A stretch of 10,905 bases of DNA from an uncultured Synechococcus sp. (GTDB lineage Bacteria > Cyanobacteriota > Cyanobacteriia > PCC-6307 > Cyanobiaceae). The stretch spans positions 1 through 10,905 of the forward strand of contig CAJWIC010000032.1 of the NCBI GenBank assembly GCA_913040905.1, read 5' to 3'. Under the pieces are notes generated by a model. It saw only the letters and a list, made by a program, of their open reading frames with translations. It was not told where the DNA came from and made no database searches. Of the stretch, positions 1 to 6,191 are shown piece after piece (the first letter of the stretch is position 1; each line of letters begins with the position of its first letter). Made by a program: the position numbers and the translations under genes.

Positions 1-1075
1 TAGTTGAACCGCGGCCGATGACCGTGGCGTTGCCCTTATGCAGACGCAAACGCACGACGCCGTTGACGTGCTGCTGGGTGCGGTCCATGAATCCGTCCAA
101 TGCATCCTTCAGCGGCCCGAACCAGAGGCCCTGATAAACCAGATCAGCCCACTGCATCTCCAGCTGACGTTTGCTGCGCAGAACATCCGCAGCCAACGTC
201 AAGCTCTCCAGTTCCTGGTGAGCCTGGATCAACAGGAGCAACCCCGGTGTTTCGTAGATCTCGCGGGATTTGATCCCCACCACCCGGTTCTCGATCATGT
301 CGAGCCGACCGATGCCGTGGCTGCCCGCCAGGCGGTTGGCTTCGCGGATCATCGCCACCGGATCCAAGCTCTGGCCATTGATGGCGACGGGATTGCCAGC
401 TTCGAAGGCAATCTCGATCTCCTCCGCTGCATCCGGCGTCTCCGACACCGATGACGTCATGGCGAACACTTCCTCCGGAGGAGCCACCATCGGATCTTCA
501 AGCGGTCCCGCCTCAATGCTGCGACCCAAAAGGTTGAGATCGATCGAGTAGGGCGATTTCTTGCTTACCGGCGCTGGAATACCGCAACGCTCGCCATAGG
601 CAATGGTCTCCTCACGACTCATGCCCCATTCCCTGGCAGGGGTGAGCACCTTCAGATCGGGAGCGAGCGCTGCAATCGCCACATCGAAGCGCACTTGATC
701 ATTGCCCTTGCCGGTGCAGCCATGGGCCACGGCATCAGCACCCACCTCACGGGCCACCTCCACCAATCGACGGGCGATCAGGGGCCGAGCCAGTGCCGTG
801 GAGAGGGGGTAGCGACCCTCATACAGCGCATTGGCGCGAATCGCCGGGAAGGCGAACTCCTCAATAAAGGGCTGAATCAGATCCCCCACCAACGACTGAC
901 TCGCGCCGGCATCCAGGGCCTTCTGACGAATCGGTTCCAGCTCATCCCCCTGGCCCAGGTCAGCAGCAAAGGTGATGACGTCCTCCACACCCCACTCCTG
1001 CTTCAGGTATGGAATGCAGACGCTGGTATCCACCCCGCCGGAGTAGGCGAGAACCACCTTGTTGGCGCGGCCCAT
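1..1075 (-). CDS. argG: Argininosuccinate synthase, 3' end beyond the window
   Basis: ArgG joins citrulline and aspartate using ATP to give argininosuccinate, the penultimate step of arginine synthesis, in the cytoplasm. The translation begins [19 protein letters not shown], and SGGVDTS (residues 12-18) is the PP-loop ATP pyrophosphatase motif of the family. Further family blocks are [14 protein letters not shown] near residues 116-130 and [19 protein letters not shown] near 180-198. About 358 codons are present out of roughly 400 usual for the family, so only the C-terminal tail is missing at the left edge. ATG at 1075 is supported by AGGAG at 1084-1088, 8 nt upstream. Its A is shared with the TGA of the upstream membrane-protein gene (TGATG), which suggests translational coupling. 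No internal stops or frameshifts were seen. The identification is secure. Confidence 0.97.
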   Translation of the reverse strand, partial: MGRANKVVLAYSGGVDTSVCIPYLKQEWGVEDVITFAADLGQGDELEPIRQKALDAGASQSLVGDLIQPFIEEFAFPAIRANALYEGRYPLSTALARPLIARRLVEVAREVGADAVAHGCTGKGNDQVRFDVAIAALAPDLKVLTPAREWGMSREETIAYGERCGIPAPVSKKSPYSIDLNLLGRSIEAGPLEDPMVAPPEEVFAMTSSVSETPDAAEEIEIAFEAGNPVAINGQSLDPVAMIREANRLAGSHGIGRLDMIENRVVGIKSREIYETPGLLLLIQAHQELESLTLAADVLRSKRQLEMQWADLVYQGLWFGPLKDALDGFMDRTQQHVNGVVRLRLHKGNATVIGRGST

Positions 1076-1317
1076 CAACGGGTCTCCTGATCAGAATCGA
1101 CTGATTCTCCCCCTTCACCGTCCCCGGACCCTGCTGCGGAGAGCAGCAGCCACCCCAGCATCAGCAACGCCGGCAGCAGGACGATGGTCAGAACAACAGC
1201 CCATGGCGCCTGCAACGCCGCAGGATGCTGATCACCCCAGAAGCGCAGACCCCAGCTGATCAGCAATGCAGAACTCCAGCTGATCAGTAGCACTGCAACA
1301 TCCCGCATGGTTGTCAT
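1075..1317 (-). CDS. Small two-helix membrane protein upstream of argG
   Basis: This is an 80-residue protein of unknown function. Two strongly hydrophobic segments are visible at about residues 7-24 ([16 protein letters not shown]) and 38-61 ([21 protein letters not shown]). A short polar linker joins them, and a Gly/Asp/Glu-rich acidic tail follows (62-80). No signal peptide cleavage site or catalytic motif is evident. ATG at 1317 is preferred; TTG at 1320 and ATG at 1308 (MRDVAVLL) are alternatives, and none has a clear Shine-Dalgarno. The stop codon overlaps the argG ATG by one base, and argG carries its own good ribosome site inside this gene, so the two are probably cotranscribed. The open frame, hydrophobic pattern and exact junction support a real gene. 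A functional link with arginine synthesis is not shown. Confidence 0.75.
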   Translation of the reverse strand: MTTMRDVAVLLISWSSALLISWGLRFWGDQHPAALQAPWAVVLTIVLLPALLMLGWLLLSAAGSGDGEGGESVDSDQETR

Positions 1318-1318
1318 C

Positions 1319-1324
1319 AAGGGG
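1319..1324 (+). promoter_or_regulatory. Candidate Shine-Dalgarno deciding the DUF3134-like start
   Basis: AAGGGG lies 8 nt before ATG 1333, a good distance for a ribosome site. The alternative ATG at 1363 has only AAGG directly abutting the start codon, with no spacer. This favours the longer protein, although the conserved part of the family appears to begin only after the second Met. The same bases lie just before the divergent start at 1317. Confidence 0.4.
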
Positions 1325-1332
1325 CATGAACT

Positions 1333-1614
1333 ATGTTGGTGGATTGGACTGTCTCCTCAAGGATGAGCGCTCTCGACAGCATCAACCCCTCCCTGACGCG
1401 CTACGGACGCAGGGATCCGGCCCCGGTGCTGCCCCTGCGTGAGGAGCCCGATCTGCTGAGCTGGCTCGAAGCCAGCGGCAGGCTGGTGGCTGATGAGGAA
1501 TCCGCTTCTCCTGAAGTGAGCACCGTTGAAGAGGAAGAACTCTCGGCTCTGATGGGTGAGAAGGAGGATTACAACAACGCTGACGAACAGAACGAGGAGC
1601 AGTGGGAGGACTGA
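1333..1614 (+). CDS. DUF3134-like small acidic protein
   Basis: This is a 93-residue (or 83-residue, if ATG 1363 is used) soluble protein of unknown function. The core, roughly residues 18-56 (NPSLTRYGRRDPAPVLPL, then PDLLSWLEASGRLVADEE), resembles the cyanobacterial DUF3134 family as I remember it: an NPSL start, a short basic stretch, a PLxxEP turn and an LLxWLExxGRL helix. The C-terminal third is very acidic (VEEEELSALMGEKEDY onward, ending EEQWED). No membrane segment, signal peptide or catalytic motif is visible. A weak promoter-like pair, TTGTCA at 1311-1316 and TATGTT at 1332-1337, has only 15-bp spacing. If that were the promoter, it would imply the shorter start. The gene is divergent from the argG-side gene and is followed by inverted repeats before mraY. 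The family call comes from memory. Confidence 0.75.
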   Translation: MLVDWTVSSRMSALDSINPSLTRYGRRDPAPVLPLREEPDLLSWLEASGRLVADEESASPEVSTVEEEELSALMGEKEDYNNADEQNEEQWED

Positions 1615-1679
1615 TGTCCGATGCTGTTCTGGTCGCTTTCGGACAGCTCCTCTAGGGTCCCAGCGCAGCGACCAGTTTT
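1615..1679 (+). promoter_or_regulatory. Two overlapping inverted repeats between the DUF3134-like gene and mraY
   Basis: Two stems share bases and cannot form together. The first pairs TGTCCGA (1615-1621) with TCGGACA (1639-1645). The second pairs CTGGTCGC (1629-1636) with GCGACCAG (1668-1675), 8 bp perfect with a 31-nt loop, followed at once by TTTT (1676-1679). The second could be a long-loop terminator of the upstream gene. Because the mraY GTG begins only 7 nt after it, it could instead affect mraY expression or translation. The structure is read from the sequence; a regulatory role is inference. Confidence 0.5.
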
Positions 1680-1682
1680 GTT

Positions 1683-2789
1683 GTGACTGACGTCAGCAAC
1701 CGTCCTCGCCCCTGGTGGGAGAACGGCATCGTCAGTGCATCACTCCTGACCCTGGTTGTTTTGGCCGTCAGCCTGGTGTCTGACAAGTGGGTGCCCAACA
1801 GTCAGCTGACGCTGCCTCTGCTGATCTCCACCGCAGTCTCAGCTCTTGTTGCCGCGGTCGGCATCCCCCGGCTGAAGTCCCTGAAGATGGGTCAGGTGAT
1901 CCGGGAGGAAGGCCCCAAGGCCCATCAGTCCAAGGCCGGGACTCCCACGATGGGGGGATTGTTGGTGGTGCCTGTGGGCACGATCATTGGAGGACTGACC
2001 AGTCCCGAGGGCACATCGGCACAGCAGCTGCTGGCTGTTTCCAGCATCACCCTGGCCTACATGGTGATCGGTGGTTTTGATGATTGGCGCAGCCTCACAC
2101 GCCAAACCAACACCGGCCTCACACCCCGCGGAAAGTTGCTGCTGCAGAGCCTGTTGGGCGTTCTGTTCCTCGCCGTGGCGGCATCGCAGGGCTGGATCGA
2201 CAGCACGGTCTCCCTGCCCTTCGGTTGGAATCTGCCGATCGGTTTGCTGATCTGGCCCCTTGGACTGTTCGTGTTCCTGGCCGAAAGCAACGCCACCAAC
2301 CTCACTGATGGTCTGGATGGACTGGCAAGCGGTTGCGGTGCTCTGGTGTTCCTGGGAATGGCTGTGCAATTGATGCTGAGGGGGCATAACGGTGATCCAG
2401 CACTGGCAGGCTTCTGCATGGCCATGGCCGGCGCCTGGCTCGGATTCCTGATGCACAACCGCCATCCAGCACGGGCCTTCATGGGGGACACCGGCTCCCT
2501 CGCCATGGGAGCGGCCCTCAGTGGCGTGGCCCTGCTGTCTGACAGTCTCTGGCCTTTGCTGGTGATGGGTGGTGTCTTTCTGGCGGAGTCCCTGTCGGTG
2601 ATCATCCAGGTGTGGGTATTCAAAGCAACCAAGAAGCCGAATGGTCAGGGGCGACGGGTGTTCCGGATGGCTCCCCTGCACCATCACTTCGAGCTGGGGG
2701 GCACCAGCGAACGCACAGTGGTGCCATGCTTCTGGCTTGCCACAGCCGGCTTCGTGCTGCTGGGGATCGCTCTTCGCCCGACCATCTGA
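1683..2789 (+). CDS. mraY: Phospho-N-acetylmuramoyl-pentapeptide transferase
   Basis: MraY is an integral inner-membrane enzyme that transfers phospho-MurNAc-pentapeptide from UDP to undecaprenyl phosphate, making lipid I, the first membrane step of peptidoglycan synthesis. The 368-residue length fits the family (about 360). The protein shows about ten hydrophobic segments and the family motifs in order: KAGTPTMGG near residues 84-92, [12 protein letters not shown] near 206-217, [11 protein letters not shown] near 266-276 (with the catalytic-loop Asp) and [10 protein letters not shown] near 331-340. GTG at 1683 is chosen because it is the only start between an in-frame TAG at 1653 and the conserved region. 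No Shine-Dalgarno is visible, and an inverted repeat ends 7 nt upstream. It is followed after 4 nt by a small gene. mraY here is not inside a division and cell wall (dcw) cluster, a dispersal common in cyanobacteria. Confidence 0.97.
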   Translation: MTDVSNRPRPWWENGIVSASLLTLVVLAVSLVSDKWVPNSQLTLPLLISTAVSALVAAVGIPRLKSLKMGQVIREEGPKAHQSKAGTPTMGGLLVVPVGTIIGGLTSPEGTSAQQLLAVSSITLAYMVIGGFDDWRSLTRQTNTGLTPRGKLLLQSLLGVLFLAVAASQGWIDSTVSLPFGWNLPIGLLIWPLGLFVFLAESNATNLTDGLDGLASGCGALVFLGMAVQLMLRGHNGDPALAGFCMAMAGAWLGFLMHNRHPARAFMGDTGSLAMGAALSGVALLSDSLWPLLVMGGVFLAESLSVIIQVWVFKATKKPNGQGRRVFRMAPLHHHFELGGTSERTVVPCFWLATAGFVLLGIALRPTI

Positions 2790-2793
2790 ACCG

Positions 2794-3042
2794 ATGACCT
2801 ATTTCACCTGGCGGGAATCAGGGCTCACCACGGACTGCACCAGCCTCGAAGCGATGGCAGCGAGGTTCGAAGAGTCCGCCAGCTTGATGCGTCGCATGGC
2901 TGAAGAAGGGTTCCGGCTCGAGCGCAATGCAAACCAACAACGCATCACCCATCCCGATCCTTCTGTGTTCGAGGCCTGGGGATTCGTCAGTGAGGAATCC
3001 CCCGTGCGCCAACTCACCCTGATCCCCGACCTCGGCACCTGA
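2794..3042 (+). CDS. Small hypothetical protein downstream of mraY
   Basis: This is an 82-residue protein that I do not recognise. It begins MTYFTWRESGLTTDCTSLEA. Residues about 17-46 look like one amphipathic helix (SLEAMAARFEESASLMRRMA, then EEGFRLERNA). A short C-terminal part follows, containing FEAWGFVSEE and ending LTLIPDLGT. There is no signal peptide, membrane segment or cysteine-pair motif. The start lies 4 nt after the mraY stop, has no obvious Shine-Dalgarno and probably relies on translation arriving from mraY. Its stop overlaps the next start by one base. The tight packing into a mraY operon supports a real gene; the function is unknown. Confidence 0.75.
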   Translation: MTYFTWRESGLTTDCTSLEAMAARFEESASLMRRMAEEGFRLERNANQQRITHPDPSVFEAWGFVSEESPVRQLTLIPDLGT

Positions 3043-3209
3043 TGGAGACGCTTCTTAATCGCACGGCCCATCTCCTGTCAGCAGCAGCAGCGGACCCGGA
3101 CCGAGTCCTCAAATGGGTCTTGATTTATTTCGGAATCTCCTCACTGGGCTTCATGGGGGTCTGGTTGATCGGAGAAATCCGGAGACAGAGCCAGTCCGGA
3201 TCGAATTGA
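3042..3209 (+). CDS. 55-residue single-helix membrane protein
   Basis: A short open frame begins at the A of the preceding TGA (TGATG), and its 55 codons end at TGA 3207-3209. It starts METLLNRTAHLLSAAAADPD. One hydrophobic helix follows at about residues 24-44 (containing WVLIYFGISSLGFMGVWLIG), and the tail is basic and polar (EIRRQSQSGSN). The pattern fits a small membrane protein with one crossing and a cytoplasmic basic end, but it has no recognisable family motif. It is the third gene of a tight mraY set and ends 4 nt before the convergent M23 gene. The exact one-base overlap and the clean hydrophobic helix argue for a real gene. Its role, possibly near the membrane steps of wall synthesis, is a guess from position only. 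Confidence 0.65.
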   Translation: METLLNRTAHLLSAAAADPDRVLKWVLIYFGISSLGFMGVWLIGEIRRQSQSGSN

Positions 3210-3213
3210 TGGA

Positions 3214-3633
3214 TCAACGGCTGGCCTCATCGGAGGATCCGGCCCAACGCGGCTCCTGCTCGAGAGAGCGCCATTGGTCAGGGGTCGGATTCTCCAGGCG
3301 GTGAATCAGCCGCAATGGCTCCACTTCAAAGTGCAGATGAGGCCCTGTCGACCATCGGCCAGTACTGCCACAGAGACCGATAATCTCGCCGCGGCGGTAA
3401 GCACCAGCGGAAGCACCAACACTCAGGTGGCTGTAGCGGCTGATCACTCCGGATCCATTGAGATGGAACGTCCATCCGTGGGTGCCGATCCAGCGACTAC
3501 GACCGACACCATCATGGGCGGCTCTCACGGGATGTCCGACCCGGCAAGCGATATCAAGAGCTGGATGATCATCCTCAACGCCCTGGGTCACCACACCCGA
3601 CATCGGAAGCAGAAGCGAGGCAACCCCATGCAT
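3214..3633 (-). CDS. Compact M23-family metallopeptidase (LytM-like)
   Basis: M23 enzymes are zinc endopeptidases that usually cut peptidoglycan cross-links or bridges. This 139-residue protein is almost only the catalytic domain. HPALD gives the H-x3-D zinc pair (H23, D27), YSHLS carries H69, and STGPHLHFEVE carries the HxH pair (H99, H101). All expected metal and catalytic positions are therefore present. No signal peptide or membrane segment precedes the domain, only MHGVASLLLPMSGV. An in-frame TGA directly before ATG 3633 rules out an N-terminal extension; ATG 3603 (residue 11) is the alternative start. AGGAGG lies at 3646-3651, about 12 nt upstream, rather far. It converges on the small membrane gene with a 4-nt gap and diverges from the DUF1400-like gene with a 2-nt gap. 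How it would reach the periplasm is unclear; some M23 proteins may act elsewhere. Confidence 0.88.
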   Translation of the reverse strand: MHGVASLLLPMSGVVTQGVEDDHPALDIACRVGHPVRAAHDGVGRSRWIGTHGWTFHLNGSGVISRYSHLSVGASAGAYRRGEIIGLCGSTGRWSTGPHLHFEVEPLRLIHRLENPTPDQWRSLEQEPRWAGSSDEASR

Positions 3634-3635
3634 TC

Positions 3636-4040
3636 ATGCGCAAAGCCCTCCTGATCGGCGGAGCCGGTCTAATGGTCGCCACCAGCGGACTTTCCGCCTT
3701 TGCCGCCCCCAAAATGACGGCTAGAACCGTCACCAATGGCTTCGTCCGCTCCAATGTGCTGCTGCCGATCGGCGGTCGCAAAACCATTGCCAATCCGGTC
3801 CCCCGGGATCTGAGTGATCTCTCCGGTTGGACCCGTGAAGAACTCGAGGTCGGTCTGGAGAAGGAGTATTCGGTTGATGTCGTCGCCGTCGCCGATTTCC
3901 TGTATTCAAAAGAAGGTGAAACCTTCCTCGAGGACAGCCTGAACAACAACTATCACCCGTACTACAGCCAGAAAAACGACCTTCAGGCCGTGCGCAGCGC
4001 CATTATTTCGGATGCGGAAGACGGCAAGCTGAGCAGTTAA
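3636..4040 (+). CDS. Secreted DUF1400-like protein, N-terminal part of a split gene
   Basis: The open frame encodes 134 residues. The N-terminus MRKALLIGGAGLMVATSGLS, then AFAAPK, is a typical Sec signal peptide with likely cleavage after AFA (about residue 24), so the product is probably periplasmic. The region from about residue 65, including WTREELEVGLEKEYSVDVVA and VADFLYSKEGETFLEDSL, has the helical pattern of the DUF1400 domain found before cyanobacterial alpha/beta hydrolases. The same domain opens the hydrolase at 8519-10015 in this window. The frame stops at TAA, immediately followed by an in-frame TGA, and then continues in the same frame with matching domain sequence (4044-4244). 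ATG 3636 is chosen because it gives a complete signal peptide; only a distant GAGG lies upstream (3617-3620). The alternative is an independent short gene. The DUF assignment is by pattern, not search. Confidence 0.7.
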   Translation: MRKALLIGGAGLMVATSGLSAFAAPKMTARTVTNGFVRSNVLLPIGGRKTIANPVPRDLSDLSGWTREELEVGLEKEYSVDVVAVADFLYSKEGETFLEDSLNNNYHPYYSQKNDLQAVRSAIISDAEDGKLSS

Positions 4041-4043
4041 TGA

Positions 4044-4244
4044 ATGATGGCCAAACTGCCGACCGATCAGCGCCTTCAAGGTGCGATGAAGGTCTGCAAT
4101 GCCGACCAGCAGGGCGACTTCCATCAGGACACTTCACTGCTCAGCTGGTACATGAACACCCCGGCCTGCATCCAGGCCTACAGCGCAAAAGCCCCCCAAG
4201 CCGCTTCCTCTCCATCCCCAGCTCCTGTTCAGGGACTCTGGTGA
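4044..4244 (+). pseudogene. C-terminal part of the split DUF1400-like gene
   Basis: This 66-residue segment is in the same frame as 3636-4040, separated only by TAA-TGA. It starts MMAKLPTDQRLQGAMKV and includes LLSWYMNTPACIQAY, with two cysteines (KVCNAD and TPACIQ) that could pair in the periplasm, and a Pro/Ser/Ala-rich end (SSPSPAPVQGLW). Alone it has no signal peptide. The block MMAKLPTDQRLQ lines up with FLRELPGKQASI at the end of the DUF1400 domain of the hydrolase at 8519-10015, which suggests that it is the missing end of the upstream gene. ATGs 4044 and 4047 could allow reinitiation after the stops. It may therefore be a dead fragment, a reinitiated second polypeptide, or the product of a sequencing error at the stops. 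Confidence 0.55.
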
Positions 4245-4272
4245 TCTGAGCTAAACACGGAGCTGATTCTGC

Positions 4273-4299
4273 AGCCCTGGTTAACACCAGGGCTTTATT
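4273..4299 (+). terminator. Rho-independent terminator after the DUF1400-like gene
   Basis: AGCCCTGG (4273-4280) and CCAGGGCT (4287-4294) form a perfect 8-bp GC-rich stem with a 6-nt TTAACA loop, followed by TTTATT within 4294-4299. It sits 28 nt after the TGA of the split gene and faces the convergent L,D-transpeptidase. The minus strand has no T run beyond the stem, so it should act mainly on plus-strand transcripts. Confidence 0.75.
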
Positions 4300-4311
4300 G
4301 ATGGGCGCTGT

Positions 4312-4893
4312 TCAGGGCAAGACGACCACCGGCGTGCCGACGCGGACCAGGTCAAAAACGGTACGAATGTCCTCGTCATAAAGAGGAACGCATCCATGGG
4401 AGACCGCACGACCGACGGTCCAGCGATGCGGCGTTCCATGCAGACCGACATGAGAACAACCCGTCACCTGAACCACTTTCTCCCCATCCCAACCTCCGGG
4501 GTGGGAACAGTCCTGGTGAAAAGCGATCCAGCGACTACCCAGGGGATTCCGACCATCGGGAGCCACCAGAGCTCCTGTGGACGGATGCTTCCAGGTCGGG
4601 TCGACCGTTTTGGACAGAACGCTGTGTTCACCAAGCGGTGTTTCCCAGCCGTCCGTGCCAACAGCCGCCGGCACCCGCAGCCGCAGGCGGCCGTGATCCA
4701 GAACAAGCAACTGACGACTGCTGCGATGCAGAACCAGTTGCAGACCCCGTCGCCGCAGCAGTGCATCCTGCAACAAGGCCAGTGCACTGGCATCACTCAT
4801 CCAGACCGCCTGCGGTGGAATCGGGTCAGGTGCTCGTGCCAGCACCGCTGCGGGATTGATGCAACAGAGCAACGATGCACCAAGCACCAACAT
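4312..4893 (-). CDS. L,D-transpeptidase, YkuD domain
   Basis: YkuD enzymes form 3-3 peptidoglycan cross-links or attach proteins to the wall, using a catalytic cysteine in the periplasm. The 193-residue protein has the YkuD signature HGTPHRWTVGRAVSHGCVPL: H152, then 13 residues, then S165-H-G-C168. Cys168 is the expected nucleophile. The residue commonly Arg two places after the Cys (SHGCxR) is Pro here. The N-terminus MLVLGASLLCCINPAAVLA is a Sec-type signal peptide; the two adjacent cysteines do not fit a lipobox well. After a helical stretch (about 30-50), the catalytic domain starts near residue 52 (LQLVLHRSSRQLLVLD). There is no LysM or SH3 wall-binding domain. ATG 4893 is the start that yields the signal peptide, with only a weak GGTGG upstream. 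The gene is divergent from purT. The family call is secure; the precise substrate is not known. Confidence 0.92.
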   Translation of the reverse strand: MLVLGASLLCCINPAAVLARAPDPIPPQAVWMSDASALALLQDALLRRRGLQLVLHRSSRQLLVLDHGRLRLRVPAAVGTDGWETPLGEHSVLSKTVDPTWKHPSTGALVAPDGRNPLGSRWIAFHQDCSHPGGWDGEKVVQVTGCSHVGLHGTPHRWTVGRAVSHGCVPLYDEDIRTVFDLVRVGTPVVVLP

Positions 4894-5024
4894 GCATCAA
4901 TTCACCACCGGATCGGTCCCGTCTTTCTTCGCCTTAGCGAACCCAAGGAGCGATGAAACGAGGCTTCAAAAAAGACCGGAGTTGCGCTGATCAATGATGG
5001 TGAAATCACTTGCCGGACGGACCC

Positions 5025-6191
5025 ATGGCCAGTTTCCCGCGCACCGTGATGCTTCTGGGCAGCGGCGAACTGGGAAAGGAGGTCGCCATTGCCGCCCAAC
5101 GCCTCGGTTGCCAGGTGATCGCCTGTGATCGCTACGCCGATGCACCGGCCATGCAGGTAGCCGATGAAGCGGAGGTTCTGGCAATGACAGACCCCCACGC
5201 TTTGCTGACAACGGTGCGTCGCCACCGCCCCGATGTGGTGATCCCCGAGATCGAGGCACTTGCGGTTTCAGCTCTGGCGGAACTGGAACAGGACGGAATC
5301 ACGGTGATACCCACCGCCAGGGCCACGGCGGTGACGATGAACCGGGATCGGATCCGCGATCTTGCCGCCGGCGAACTGGCACTGCGAACAGCGCGTTTCG
5401 CCTACGCAGCCAGCGCTGAAGAATTGAAAGCCGAAGCGCCCGCCCTGGGCTGGCCGGTGGTGGTGAAGCCGGTGATGAGCTCATCCGGCAAAGGGCAGAG
5501 CGTTGTGGATGGACCGGATGGTCTGGACCAAGCCTGGGACGCAGCGATGGCCGGTGCCAGGGGAACCTCCCCCCGCGTGATTGTGGAGGAATTTCTCCGG
5601 TTCGACCTCGAAATCACGTTGCTGACCATCCGCCAGCACAACGGCGAGACCCTGTTCTGCGCACCGATCGGCCATGAACAGGAACACGGTGATTACCAAT
5701 GCAGCTGGCAGCCGGCAGAGCTGACAACCGAGCAGCTGCAGCAGGCCCAGGCCATGGCCCGGACCGTGACCCAGAACCTGGGAGGGGTTGGCCTGTTCGG
5801 CGTGGAGTTCTTCCTCTGCGGAGATGAGGTGATCTTTTCGGAACTCTCGCCAAGACCCCACGACACCGGGCTGGTGACCTTGATCAGCCAGAACCTGAGT
5901 GAATTCGAACTGCATCTCCGTGCGGTTCTGGGGTTGCCGATCCCATCGATCACAACGGCCGACGCAGCGGCAAGCCGGGTGATCCTTGCCAAGGACAAGT
6001 TAGATGCCGTCAGCTACTCAGGGGTCGACGCTGCCTTGACGGAACCCGATACCAAACTGCTGCTCTTCGGCAAACCAACGGCTCGCCCAGGCCGTCGCAT
6101 GGGGGTGGCCCTGGCCAAGGGGGAACATCTGGCGGAAGCCCGTGCCAAGGCTGATCGGGCTGCAGCGTGCATCCAGGTGAATCAGCGCTGA
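5025..6191 (+). CDS. purT: Formate-dependent phosphoribosylglycinamide formyltransferase (GAR transformylase 2)
   Basis: PurT uses ATP and formate to formylate glycinamide ribonucleotide, the third step of purine synthesis, without needing formyl-tetrahydrofolate. The 388-residue protein matches the usual length (about 390) and ATP-grasp layout. The N-terminal nucleotide-binding start is MLLGSGELGKEVAIAAQRLG, PEIEALA lies near residue 70, the ATP-grasp lysine and glycine-rich loop VVKPVMSSSGKGQS lie near 145-158, and the metal-binding end FSELSPRPHDTG lies near 270-282. These blocks separate it from PurK and PurD. ATG 5025 is preferred over TTG 5010 because it starts directly before the conserved strand and GGACGGA lies just upstream. 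The 3' end overlaps the convergent sps gene by 10 bp with no terminator in sight. The product is cytoplasmic. Confidence 0.96.
   Translation: MASFPRTVMLLGSGELGKEVAIAAQRLGCQVIACDRYADAPAMQVADEAEVLAMTDPHALLTTVRRHRPDVVIPEIEALAVSALAELEQDGITVIPTARATAVTMNRDRIRDLAAGELALRTARFAYAASAEELKAEAPALGWPVVVKPVMSSSGKGQSVVDGPDGLDQAWDAAMAGARGTSPRVIVEEFLRFDLEITLLTIRQHNGETLFCAPIGHEQEHGDYQCSWQPAELTTEQLQQAQAMARTVTQNLGGVGLFGVEFFLCGDEVIFSELSPRPHDTGLVTLISQNLSEFELHLRAVLGLPIPSITTADAAASRVILAKDKLDAVSYSGVDAALTEPDTKLLLFGKPTARPGRRMGVALAKGEHLAEARAKADRAAACIQVNQR

Noticed and set aside
1839..2687. 282-codon open frame antisense to mraY
   Set aside because: It is rich in His/Gln/Gly with no motif and is fully covered by mraY with all its conserved blocks.
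4040..4249. Overlapping frame starting at ATG 4040 (MNDGQTADRS)
   Set aside because: Its frame gives no domain match, whereas the neighbouring frame continues the DUF1400-like sequence.
4953..4997. 14-codon open frame (MKRGFKKDRSCADQ) before purT with AAGGAG upstream
   Set aside because: The ribosome site is only 2 nt from the ATG, and no paired leader structure or terminator is visible, so a leader peptide is not supported.
5010..5024. TTG start of purT adding five residues
   Set aside because: ATG 5025 lies directly before the conserved N-terminal strand and is the more usual codon.
5025..6191. PurK or PurD instead of PurT
   Set aside because: All are ATP-grasp proteins, but the GSGELGKE start, the roughly 390-residue length and the SELSPRPHDTG block are PurT features.
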